Assembly: GCF_016808335.1 (NCBI RefSeq)
Contig: NC_053153.1
Span: 26,770,090 to 26,834,089, forward strand
DNA from: Panicum virgatum
Taxonomy: Eukaryota; Streptophyta; Magnoliopsida; Poales; Poaceae
Direction: 5' to 3'
Length of the DNA stretch: 64,000 nt
Shown: piece after piece, positions 43,801 through 54,270 of the stretch
Numbering within the stretch: position 1 is the stretch's first letter
How the letters are laid out: the number at the start of each line of letters is the position of its first letter
Translations under genes and position numbers: made by a program
Notes under the pieces: generated by a model
Databases searched by the model: none
Seen by the model: the letters and a program-made list of their open reading frames with translations, nothing else
What the model was told of the DNA's origin: nothing

Positions 43801-46800
43801 CTACGAAACACCTTTCAAAGCTGAAAATGTGTAACTGCTTCCTATTGCCAGGTTAATTTATTTCTGATGACTTGTTCTTGTTATTGCAGATTGGAGGCAG
43901 TAACTTTTTGAGAAAGGCACCTGCTCTTCGGATGTTAATCTCTCTATGTGATGGGTTGTTCTTTGTTGGAAAATTATCATTTCAAATAATGAATGGCCTT
44001 GGAATGTCAGTGCCCTCTCAATTCATTGAAAGAAATGCAATTATGGAAGTACTACAGATTATACAAGTTGCTAGGGATAGGAATGTTCCTATTTATTATC
44101 CAACAGATCTCTGGTGCTTGAACAATGACGATAGTGGAACATTGGGAGTAATTAACTCTACTGGACAACTGGATGGTGAGTATTACTAGGAAATTTTCAT
44201 GCCCTTCGTGTGTTTCTCGAGCAACTTTTTTCCGTGGTAGCATTTATGAAATTGTGCTTTCCTTGGTTAGATTAAGCATCATCCTGTCTGCAAAACATGT
44301 TTCTCACCACTTAACAAGTTACTTGTCAAAGTGTAATGGTGGGCCTTTAGTCCATGCTAGCCAATTACATCCTGGAGAAACATGTTGAATTGGATAGTTA
44401 GCAGCCATATTATGCTAATGGCAATTAAACGATGAAATTTCTGTTTTATATACCAGTTGCCACTTGCCAGGAACTGAGCCTAGCTCAGTTGGTGGGAGGT
44501 GTGGGTGTACACTCTCACCACCTAGGTTCGAGTCCTTTTCAATTAAAATTTGGGTTTCTATTCAACACCTATTTCCCCCTAGGTTGGTCGAGTTATTTTT
44601 TCCTTGATTTTTAAACTGACAGTTTCCAAAGGAACCTGCATTTTGCAATTTATAGTACTGGGTGTGTTTATGGAGTTTGGCGCTATCTGCAAATTCTATC
44701 ATTTCGATTTCCCTTTAGCTATTTCTTAAAACTAGCATTTTCATTGCCTATAGGTATTTCCTGAAATAAATTCAGCGATCGTGTTAACAGTTAAAAGTTA
44801 TTGAAATGGCATGTAAGCAATTACTTGAAGCAGTAATGAATTATTCTAATACCTGTGATTTCTTCATACTTTTTTCTAGGCTGGACACCTGCTGATATAG
44901 GACCATCAACATTGGAGAAATTTTCTTCTACAATACCACTATATAAGGTAAGAATGGTATTCATGGAAATATTGTTTCAGTTAGTTTGAGTGGATTTGTG
45001 AAATAATCGTAGTTACTAATACAGTACATGAAACTAATTAGTGTTTACTTAAATCCATTATTTCATACTTTCTTTTTTCCTTCTCGGGTCAATTATATAT
45101 TAGTTTAGTTCGTAGTGAACTATATGGTCGAAGTGAAGTATTACAGATAAAATTACATCCAGATCAGTTTGAAAGCTTAGCTTTGGTCGATATGTTAAGT
45201 TGTCTGTGAACTGCCATTGATTGGATTTCTCCTTTCTTCCTATCAAGTTGCATTCATCTTATGGTACTCTTTTAGATCCCGGGCCTGGCCAACTAATGAC
45301 ATTTCTTTACAGAAGATACTATGGATTGGACCTACTAACTACAATTTAGCAGAAGAATTCTCAGCCGGAGCAACACAGTTGGGTCAAATACTGGAAAAAG
45401 CAAGCTTTGGTAGCTGTGAAGTTATTGCAGTAGGGAATGCAGCATGCAACACATTAAGACAGAATATGGATTCCTCATCTCGATATATAGAATTTCGAAA
45501 TGCCACTGTCGTATGGGAATTCCTCAAAGGAAGAATATTGCCTGGCATAGCAGCATTGGATAAAGTAAGTCATGCTCTGGAACAACTATTCTGTTGGGTC
45601 ATAGTGCTGCTCGTATAACAGTAAAAGTTTTCATCAGCAAAGTATTGTTTCAATTCATCCATGTTATTTATTCAATATGTGACAAATGAAGCCCACTTTG
45701 AATCACAGTGAAGTTGAAAGTGTAGACTGTCCCTCAATGCTCTCAGCAGGCCAGCACATCTGTGTGTGCCTATACAATTCTTTTATTTTCATATGACCTT
45801 ACATTCGATCATATGGTGGCATAAATATACTGGTATGAACTGCAGATAGCAAAAGACCTAAGTGGTCCCATCTAGATGTCTGATTAAGGATCAAGAATGT
45901 TCCAAAATATAAAATTCCATTGTATGTTGCATCATAGAATACAAATAATCCTAATAGTAGAAGAAATTAGAGTTATATATATATTTAATGACATTAAAAT
46001 CCTCCAACATTGCATCAGTGCTATAGATGGCGAATATCTACCAAATATAAATGACATGTGGGTCAATTAAGATAAGAAAATTATTGATTGAATTTTGTGC
46101 TCAAGGATTTCTAATGATTGCTCAAGGACTTCTATTGGCATATTGGTTTTTATACAGCCTGAAAGTCCTGAACAGTGATGGATCTTATGTGCTATTTCTG
46201 CATAACTTGGTTCCAGAAACGGTAATCATTGTATTAAAATATGATTGAAAGGTCTCAATGTCATCCTCTGTTCCTATCCCAGTCGCGGACTTGTAGCTGA
46301 ATATTTCATCGAGATGGGTACCCACATTTCTAAACAACATTTTCTTTATTAATTTTTGATAATATAGTGGAGTATCTTTTAGTTCCAGTGATATAGATAT
46401 ATTTGGTTGTTGAGAAAATTCCCAATGTAGCATCCAAAAAACTTGCTCTTCCCTCTACAGCACCCAAACTTAAAAACTTCCCTATAAGTACACCACCGAA
46501 AATTTTGTTCCCTACAGGATACAACAAAATTTTCGGTTGTGTACTCATAGGGAAGTTTTTAAGTTTGGGTGCTAGAGGGAAGAGCAAGTTTTTTGGATGC
46601 TACACAGGGAATTTTCTCTTGGTCCTTCATATTGAAACTTTTTGCAGCATTACCCCTACCGGATTCCATGGAGCTCTGTCTTCTGCGATCCTACACTACC
46701 CTTAGTGGTTGATATTGGAAGTGGTATGCCTCCTTAAATATTTTAAATTGGGTATTTGTTTCATAAATGAGTACAAAATGAAGTGGGATAGTATATTTCT

Positions 46801-49076
46801 TTTGGGAATTATGGTGTATATGCTCCATTTTATTAGTAATGTACTAGCTAACCAACATCCGTGAAAGATATGAGAAAGCAGATAGTGTTGAACTAACTCA
46901 CCATTTACTAATACACATCTTTATTGTTTTTTCCAGTATAGATTCCATAAATTTATTCTTGTAGTCTTGTTCTCAGCTTGTCCACACTAATGACCAGAAA
47001 GTATCAGTTTGTACCTTGTGATAGGATTTAGTAGCTGTACATTTGGTCATAGTGCAAACTACCAAATTCTAGAATATTACTTCATTATAGGCTATCTCTG
47101 CTTTTGTGATTCGTCCACTTTTTTCCTGTAAATACTCTTTCTTAGTGCAGGAAATGGTTTGTTTCTTTTTCAAATGGCTAAAAGTTATGAAAGTTCAAAT
47201 TTCCTTGGTCTTGAGATGAACGAAAAGGTAAGTACTGCATTTTAATCTCTATGGAATCCCATTCTTGTCTTTAACCTTTTCAGTAACTCACATTTACTGT
47301 AGCTTGTTATACGGTGTCTCGAGGGCATGGCTTCAGATGAGAAAAGAAACCTGTAAGTGTTTCTTGCCTGTGTCTTTCTTCAGCCTTGCTCTGTATAAGC
47401 TATTGATCTCAGTTCCTGCAAATGTTTTTTAGTTACACAAATAAAAAGGATGAAACAATATACCAGAATAGCCTCATGCACCTTAGGAATTACACATTAC
47501 TTTTTTTAGTTTAGCTTATTAGTTCGGCACAGAATTCGAGGGAGCCTAGATTAGAGAATTTAGAGCTGAATTGTACATCCTTATGAATGTAAACTTCTCT
47601 CCTGTAAGCATCACGTTCTAATCAGGAAAAAGAGCAGGATTGCTTTCTTTGACTTTTGAGTAATCAAATGGATCTTTCTGTGCAATGTGCACAGATGCCA
47701 TCAAAATGTTATGGACCTTTAAACCATTTTCAGAATTCTCATTCTAGAAAATTAGATCATCAACAAGATGCACAAGTATGACCATGTTTTGGTGACAGAA
47801 TTTCTCCGCTTGGAACGAAGCTCTAAAAAACCCAGATTCAAGGACTTGCTGCTCATTAGTAGTCCTTGTACATGAAGTTCTTGTAGTGATTCATTCATTC
47901 ATGTGCATGTACTTGTGCTTTCAATTTTTCCCAATAATTGTATGAACTGACAGTCTAAGACTAATGTTATCATTTTCCTTTGTTCTATTTTTGTGTTACC
48001 TTCTATGTTTCATCATCAATATTGCTGCTGTTTATTTTTCTGACAGATATTTTGTATCAACGAATGCAACGTCCACATTCCATTCCATAGTTTCAAGTTA
48101 TCCTGGACGGTTGACTCTTGTCACAATACAGGTTTCCTTCTACTCCTATGGTTCATATGTTTTTTTTAGGGAACAGGAGGGGTTGTGCCCCTACTTATTA
48201 TTATACATTAGTAAATTAAAGAAGAGTACACAGAAGGTACGAAGTGAAGAAAAAAGAAAGAAGCCAGTTTTAAGTGATAGAGTGTAGCCATTCTGTTATT
48301 TGAGGGAAATAACTTGCTCTCCCAATGTAGAAACCAGGGCAAACTCCTGCAAAAATCTTGATCTGTATTTTTGGATTGTTGGATCAGCATTGTTGAAATC
48401 CTATCATTTCTTACGGTCCATATGCTCTATGACATTAGTATCATGACCTCTATATAGAAAGGGATGAAAGCAATGCCACACTCATGAGACTTGAATGTTA
48501 TCTGGGATGTTAGTTCGTATGCTTCATGGAAACATTAGTTCTGTGGCTTCACTTTCCCACATTAGCTCAGATGCACCACCCTAGCACTTAAACCTTTTAT
48601 CCTATTCCATGGTCTATGCGGTCATCTTGTTTGTTGATTATTGTCTCACTTCTTCAGTGCCCGAATCCTGACTTCAACAAAGAGCAAAATAGGTGGAGGA
48701 TGGTGAGAAGAATGCTCGTTGAAGCTATCATCGATCTTCTTCAGACCAATGGCCAGGTATGTTATGTTTATCGTCTCTGAATCTAGGATAGACCCAAAAT
48801 TCTGCTGATCAATGAAGCATGGTTCATGTTGAAGAGACACTGATCCTAACAGAGATACTGCAATTACCACTTCAGGTTTATCTGCAGTCTGATGTGGAAT
48901 CTGTTCTGCTCGGAATGAAAGAGCAGTTCCTCTCCTACAGCAAGGGCCAGCTTGTGGTGGACAGTGATGATGGTGGCCACCGGATGGAGAACCCATTCGG
49001 CGTGGTGTCCGACTGGGAGCGCCATGTCCTCGCTCGTGGAGCTCCCATGTACAGAACGATGCTAAGGAAAGTGTGA
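40830..49076 (+). CDS. PGK-like domain fused to TrmB-like tRNA (guanine-N7) methyltransferase domain, 13 exons, 669 aa
   Basis: Exons by splice site and phase: 40830-40935, 41031-41116, 41548-41827, 42552-42895, 43890-44175, 44880-44947, 45313-45564, 46648-46723, 47151-47227, 47303-47352, 48047-48131, 48658-48756, 48876-49076. They total 2,010 nt with no internal stop, and all introns are GT-AG. Residues 1-90 look like a transit peptide (MQASNFQLRSSGSPWLEPWL). Residues 91-474 follow phosphoglycerate kinase end to end: EVVVVRLDS (94-102), ILFENL (191-196), ASGATIFVNDSFSLSH, GWTPADIGPSTL, WIGPTN (394-399) and LKGRILPGIAALDK. The usual SHLGRP, GGAKV, GGGDT and STGGGAS motifs are replaced (TSWDTVL, IGGSNF, AVGNAA, FRNATVV), so kinase activity is doubtful. 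Residues 475-669 resemble TrmB: PWSSVF, SAM-binding DIGSGNG (496-502), GLEMNEK and CPNPDFNKEQNRWRMV. A plastid or mitochondrial location is inferred only. The start is the first ATG after an in-frame TGA near 40733; exons 1-2 are the least certain. Confidence 0.85.
41918..41945 (+). repeat. Duplicate of the exon 3 end inside intron 3
   Basis: AGATTAAATCAATTGATTCTTTTGCAGG repeats, with one change, the last bases of exon 3 and its splice donor (41802-41829). In the intron it also looks like an acceptor (TTCTTTTGCAG|GG). It is probably a leftover of a small local duplication and could support alternative splicing. Confidence 0.45.
42074..42500 (+). repeat. Diverged tandem duplication in intron 3
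   Basis: Two units of about 210 bp (from about 42077 and 42286) share GGGAGATGTTGAGTTCCTAT, CAGTCCTTTGCCATTGTTGA and GATAGCTTGAAAATAATCT. They differ at many positions and by small gaps, so the duplication is old. Confidence 0.7.
43058..43383 (+). repeat. Perfect 163 bp tandem duplication in intron 4
   Basis: 43058-43220 and 43221-43383 are the same sequence, starting GTTCAACCTGTTTTCTTCC and ending GTACTACTAGT. I see no difference, so it is recent or an assembly artefact. Confidence 0.88.
44468..44615 (+). mobile_element. tRNA-derived SINE in intron 5
   Basis: GAGCCTAGCTCAGTTGGTGG fits an A box and CACCTAGGTTCGAGTCC a B box, spaced as in a tRNA gene. A non-tRNA tail follows and ends in TTTTTCCTTGATTTTT. 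It has no intact cloverleaf. I could not fix a target duplication. Confidence 0.6.
46412..46618. mobile_element. Long-hairpin MITE in intron 7
   Basis: GAGAAAATTCCCAATGTAGC at the left is inverted at the right (GCTACACAGGGAATTTTCTC). The inverted arms are close to 95 bp each and meet around CCTACAGGATACAACAAAATTTTC, so the whole 207 bp folds on itself. It lies in the intron that separates the PGK-like and methyltransferase-like coding parts. A clear target duplication is not seen. Confidence 0.75.
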
Positions 49077-49324
49077 TTCCATCCTCTGTCTCTGAAGTCT
49101 GAGCATTGCATTTGTTTTGTCACCATGGCTGCTTCAAACATGGAAAGCGTTACCGAACAATGTTCACGGCCAGAAACGTAAGTTAATTCGGTCCACTCCA
49201 ACAAATCCTAGACAAGCAGACATGACCAGTTGACCACCAATTTCTGTGGCCAAATCGAACCAATCCAGACATGGTCATCCAGACAAGTGCTATCTGAAAG
49301 CATACTACGAACGGATACCTACAT
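49077..49324 (+). other. 3' flank of the fusion gene
   Basis: Probably the 3' UTR and downstream DNA. No AATAAA within the first 200 bases is convincing. Confidence 0.35.
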
Positions 49325-49740
49325 CACTACCAGAAAACGCATGTTTACATATGTTTGCCGAGTGCCTTCTACTTTATCAAGTGTATTTCGTCGGGCACTA
49401 GGCAAACAAGCTAGTGTCACTAGAAAAACACTTGGCAAAATCAAAACAGTCAGCAGATATGTCTATTTGCCGAGTGCCGACAACAAAACACTCGGCAAAC
49501 AACGGCAGGACACTTAGCAACCATGAATCACTCGGCGAATACTGCCACATGACCGCCACGTGCGAGCTCCGTTGAGCACAGCGCCAGCCGTTAAAATTTT
49601 GCTGAGTGTTTTAAGGTAGAACTCGGTAAAATTAACACTTTACCGAGTTGTTTGACATAGCACTCGGTAAAATTAATATTTTACCGAGTGTTTTCTTAGC
49701 ACTCGGCAAATAAATAATTTTCTTTCTTCTGCCCTCCAAA
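49325..49740 (+). mobile_element. CACTA-like terminal region
   Basis: It starts CACTACCAGAAAACGC, a CACTA terminus, and is followed by repeated subterminal words (TTTGCCGAGTG at 49351 and 49467, ACACTCGGC at 49489, CACTCGGTAAA at 49668, TTTACCGAGTG at 49680). A second CACTAGAAAAACACTTGG at 49425 may be another terminus. No transposase or opposite end is seen; it is probably a truncated or decayed non-autonomous copy. Confidence 0.6.
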
Positions 49741-51860
49741 GAAAGCTGTAGGTATGCTAAAATCTCTTGCTTTCCTAGGAGATGCTACTGTTTTATGTTT
49801 TGTATTATATTTTGTGTCTGTTCAATGCTGTTATCATTGAGCTTTGCAAATCCTATGACTCCTTACTCAATCAGCATATCAAGTCAATTTGTAACTGGTT
49901 CTTAAGCCATGTTTATGGTTATATAATTCGTGATGATACATTGAAATCTCTCATTATTTATAGGCCTGCATAGACCATTAAAAGCAACTCAAATACCACA
50001 ATTAAAGCGTAATGGCTACACTATTTCTGACAACATAGATCATCCACGCCTTTTCTACGGGTAGCATTCTCATTGAAGAACTTACGATCATATTATACCT
50101 TAATTATGTTTTGCTCTGTAGACGAGTAAACCTATAATATGCTTATTTGATGATGCCTATATATTCTAGGTGGTTGACCTATTGTTGCCGTGAAAATGGA
50201 TGGACGATCCTTACGGAGCACGACACGCTGAGATGTGGGAGCTCTGCTTTATATTTAGTGCAGGTCCTGCTTTCAAGATTCGGTGGTCAAATTGACCTGT
50301 AATTAATAAGGGGATAAAATTTAATCAGTAAACAACGGTGGGGATTCTGAAGAGTTTAAGCGCATCAGTCATGAAGTCTAATACGAAAAACGAGTCATTG
50401 GTGAAAAACCGATTCGTTATTAACAAATGGTGATAAGGACAAACATCATTGTAAGGAAACGCATCTGACCGATAAAATGTAATATGATGGTTACCATCAG
50501 TCGGATCGGACCTAACTGAGATAGCACTGACAGCAGGGCGATGGATTAAACCAAAATAGCCGATGAAACTAATTACGATGGCAATATTCTTATCAAAATT
50601 TGTTATAAGTATCTAGATCATGATCATGTCGGCCATAAGATAAGCAAATAAAACTCCAATAAACTGAGCCGATAGAAGTTTGATCGAAATAGGGTAAATT
50701 GTGAAATCTATTAAGAACTAGCAACCTTACAAACACTTGATAGAAATTGGTAAATTATAAGGTTTATAAACAAACAAGAGATCAGACGATGCAACCTTGC
50801 AAGTTTACAAAAATTCGATAAATTGGTATATAAACTAGACGAAACTATGGGATGCGCTCGTAATTAAAGTCTAAAACATCTGATAAAAGTGAACTTACCA
50901 GGAAACCGGAGAGTCGATGCAGCCCTATTCACTGAATAATTCATCGAAAAGTACCACTGTTGCTCCTAGGATTTTGGCGATTATGCCAAGAAAAGTGGTA
51001 TTAATTGATGGATCTCTTACAACGTTGCTGACTGCTTCTTTTTATACATATAAACCTATAAAGATTATTAGTCGAATACGAGACTAAAAAGAAAGAAGTA
51101 CTGCTATATTTAGAACGTTTTTTAAAGGAAATCGGACTCTCGTAAATCTTCTACTGATATCATCATCCCATTCCAATTTATATTGTAACTCCCGTCACCT
51201 TCAACTAGATCCACGTTAGCTTTGACCTAATCATCTGACAGCTCCCGCGGAACTCCTTAGAACAATATAAATTTCGGTGGTTTCCCGCGGAACTCGAACA
51301 AGGTTTATGGTTTCGGCGGCCGCCGGCGATAAGAAAATGCCATGTCACGCGAACAGGAGGAGCAGTGGTGGTAGGGCCCGCTATCCTTTACTGCTCTGCG
51401 TGAACAGGAGCTAATAAGAATCCGGCAAACGGTGGGGGCAGCTGCAGCACATTGGAGATCGCCCGTTTGAGCCGGCGTCTAGCAACTCGTCTATTTTTTA
51501 TTTTTTTCTACTTTCTCTTTTTAGTCAGCCTTTCGCCAATTATAATACTTACTCTTAGACCAGTCTCAGTAGGGAGTGTCATCGCTGCGAACTAAGTAAT
51601 CGAGCCGGAAGAGTGTCACGGTGATGACACTCCTCTCACGTCACATAACATTTTCTCTTTCTCTCTTCTGTCATGTCAGCAAATTTAATATTTATAATAT
51701 TCCCATTATAATTGATCTTATTGGCTCTTCCCATGACTTTTCTTTTCCATAAATATACTTGCATTTATGGTCGGCACCTATGTCCTACGGGCTGGAATTT
51801 TCTCAAAGGATACTTATGTCCTACGGCCGTGTCATCTGCCGCCGGATAGGCCGATGTCAG
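49741..51860. other. Unassigned, probably repeat-derived interval
   Basis: No gene is recognised. 50200-50960 has the look of retrotransposon leader sequence but lacks any border. 51553-51745 starts CCAGTCTCAGTAGGGAGTGTCAT, similar in wording to the MITE-like stretch at 53764-53932. 51240-51440 is locally GC-rich. Confidence 0.3.
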
Positions 51861-52153
51861 TGTTCTTCTAGTGATAAATCCTCTCTCCCCCCACTCTAAC
51901 ACCTGGGTTTTATGGTCGGAGTGGCTAGAAAGGGTGGTCTAAATTGGTACCAGAGCTAGGTCCCGGGTTCGAAATCCACCGGCCACGCATTTCTTCTGCT
52001 CCGCGATTTCTCCTGCGGGGTTCGCTGAGACCAGCAGCCACAGGCGCGGCGCGGCTCGCTCGACTAGGGGAAATGTTGGTCCAGTGATAAAACCCCTCTC
52101 TCCCCCACTCTAACACCTGGGTTTAGAGTCGGAGTGGCTAGAGGGGTGGTCCA
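51861..52153 (+). mobile_element. TRIM-type miniature LTR retrotransposon, about 293 bp
   Basis: Two 80 bp direct repeats (51861-51941 and 52074-52153) start TGTT and contain CCACTCTAACACCTGGGTTT and GGAGTGGCTAGA. A primer-binding-like TGGTACCAGAGC lies 3 bp after the first (51945-51956), and a purine tract (ACTAGGGGAAA) precedes the second. The 130 bp interior has no coding capacity. TGTCAG occurs just before the left LTR and just after the right one, a possible target duplication with slightly shifted borders. It sits at the very end of the lectin receptor kinase relic. Confidence 0.68.
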
Positions 52154-52161
52154 AGTGTCAG

Positions 52162-53761
52162 ACATGGTGGCGAAGCTCATCGCCGCCGTCGAGGTCGGCC
52201 GCCAGACGGACCACGAGTCGAAGAGCGCCTGCTGGTGCTTCTCCCCGCCCTCGAACGTGACGTACGTCGCGGGCAGCTCCGGCAACGGCGCGCTGCCGTC
52301 GAGGTACTGCGTCACCTGCCGCATGCTCGGCCGCGCCGCCGGCGACGGCTGCAGGCACGCCAGCCCCAGCCGCAGCACGAGGTCCGCCTCCGCGGCGTCG
52401 AACTCCGAGCCGAGCCTGGCGTCCACCGCACCGGCGATGGAGCCCTTGCGCCAGTGCCCGAGCACCCACTCCGCGAGCACGAACCGGTCGCCAGCGGTGG
52501 CGGCGGCGTCGGCATCTTCCTCCTCCTCCTCGATGGGCCTCCGGCCGCAGGCAACCTCCAGGACGAACGCGCCGAAGGCGAACACGTCGGAGCGAGTGGT
52601 CGCCCTGCCGGTGCGCACCAGCTCCGGCGCCATGTAGCCCATGGTGCCGACCACACACGTGGTGTGCGGGTCCGCGCCATGGTCGTACAGCCTCGCAAGG
52701 CCGAAGTCACCCAGCCGCCCGTTCATCTCCCCGTCAAGGAGCACGTTGCTTGTTTTGATGTCCCGGTGGATGACCACCTTCTCCCAGTCCTCGTGCATGT
52801 AGAGCAGCCCGGCGGCGACGCCTCTGATGATGCCAAGCAGTGGCGGAAGCAGATTTTCAACTTAGGGGCGGAAGCAGATTTTCAACTTAGGGGGGGCTTG
52901 GTTCTTCCTCCTCTCTATCTCCACTCATTTCTTCACCTTTTTTTCTCTTTTTCTCTCATATTTCTCCTTTGATTTCAATGGTTGTTTGGGCAGTAGGGGG
53001 GGCTAGAGCCCCATAGCCCCCCCCTGTAAATCCGCCCCTGATGCCAAGCCTCTGAGCCCAGTCCAAGACGGGCTTGTCGCCGTGGTAGTGCAGGTGCTTG
53101 TCGAGGCTGCCATTGGGCATGTAATCGTAGACCAGCAGGAGCTCCCCTCTGCGCCGGGCAGTAGCCGAGCAGCTGCACAAGGTTGCGGTGCCGGAGCCGG
53201 CCGATGCTGACAACCTCGGCGACGAACTCCTTCATCCCTTGCCGTGATTCGTGGGACACCTTCTTCACGGCGACCTCGGTCCTGGACCCCGGGAGCACGC
53301 GCCTGTACACCCTGCCAAATCCTCCTGCTCCGAGGAGTCGCTTGTCCTTGAAGCCATCGGTGGCGTCGTACAGGTCCCTGTACGCGAACCGGTGCGGCCC
53401 GAACTCCATCTCCCAATCCTCGCGCAGCTCGGCGTACCTGTGCCGCCGCCGGAGGAGCAAGAACCCGACGGCGACCGCCGCGAGGACGGTCGCCGTGGTG
53501 GCAATCGGCAGCGCGACGGTCAGCGCCTTGGACCGGGGCTTCGGGCCGATGCGCGGCAGCTTGGGCAGCTTGGCGTAGTCGAGAGCCGGAGCGTCGCCGT
53601 CGAGGCTGAAGCTCCAGCCGAGCACGTAGTGCTTGACCAGCACGATGCTGGACGCCGACGAGAAGCCGACGTACGCCGTGCCGGTGATGACCGCCGAGAG
53701 GTTGACTTTCGTGGACAGGAGCGGCCTCTTGGGCCTCGGCCGCTGCGCCGGCGCCATACTA
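52162..53761 (-). pseudogene. L-type lectin receptor-like kinase, truncated and disrupted
   Basis: The minus strand begins inside the last part of a legume-lectin domain (PLLSTKVNLSAVI, AYVGFSSASS, VLGWSFSLDGDAP). A transmembrane segment follows (VALPIATTATVLAAVAVGFLLL), with RRRH after it. The kinase has GAGGFGRVY, VAVKKV, HRDIKTSNVLL, DFGLARL (DFG intact) and GTMGYMAPEL. Three lesions are seen. The gene lacks most of the lectin domain and the signal peptide. One extra C near 53158 shifts the frame in the hinge region. A 203 bp MITE (52838-53040) splits the catalytic loop region between LGI and IRGVAAGL. The C-terminus runs into a TRIM. It would act as a plasma-membrane receptor if intact; this copy is a relic. 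Confidence 0.88.
52838..53040. mobile_element. hAT-type MITE, 203 bp, inside the kinase coding sequence
   Basis: The ends CAGTGGCGGA and TCCGCCCCTG are inverted repeats with one mismatch. ATGCCAAG flanks both sides (52830-52837 and 53041-53048), an 8 bp target duplication as in hAT elements. GGCGGAAGCAGATTTTCAAC is repeated inside at 52843 and 52866. Removing the insert and one duplication copy restores the kinase frame across the site. Confidence 0.92.
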
Positions 53762-53763
53762 GT

Positions 53764-53932
53764 TTCGTCAAGTTTCATAGTCTTGGAAACAGTGTAACAC
53801 AAGTTTTATCTAGATGAAACTCATTTCTTCTCTCTTCATAAATTTCTTGTCATGTCATTATTTTTGCCTATGTGACACCTCATTTAATATGCATGAAACC
53901 TCTATGAAACTTGCACTGAGACTGACCTAACC
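53764..53932. mobile_element. MITE-like stretch at the truncated end of the receptor kinase
   Basis: AAGTTTCATAG at 53769 and its inverted counterpart CTATGAAACTT at 53902 suggest terminal inverted repeats, with an outer CAGTCTCAGTGC-type end at 53915-53928. The stretch directly abuts the lectin-domain truncation. The superfamily is uncertain. Confidence 0.4.
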
Positions 53933-54037
53933 ATCACGATTTCTTCATTTGGAGCTGAATTAATTGTTGATGCAGATGTTAGTACAGTTTTTTCTGATTC
54001 AACAGTCAAGTCAAAGCTGAAAAATGATAGTAATTTA

Positions 54038-54270
54038 GACCCTGTTTAGTTCCCAAAAAAATTTGCACACTACTCATCACCTCAAATCTTCGGATACATA
54101 CATAGAGCATTAAATATTGTTGAAAAAATAACTAATTACACATTCTAACTGAGTAGCACGAGCTGAATCTTTTAAGTCTAATTAGTCTATAATTAGACAT
54201 TATTTGTCAAGTAACAACGAAATGTGCTACGGTACCAAAATACAAACTTTTTCAGCAACTAAACACACCC
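54038..54270. mobile_element. Tourist-like MITE
   Basis: It starts GACCCTGTTTAGTTCCC and ends AACTAAACACACCC, with TCTAATTAGTCTATAATTAGAC inside. This wording is shared with the element at 63092-63320. Left flank is TTA and right flank TAG, so the TTA duplication is not perfect. Confidence 0.68.

Noticed and set aside
44468..44540. A functional tRNA gene
   Set aside because: A and B boxes are present but the acceptor and anticodon arms do not pair; it is better explained as a tRNA-derived SINE.
52134..53817. Plus-strand frames of 130-245 codons opposite the receptor kinase
   Set aside because: They are GC-driven shadows of the kinase coding strand.
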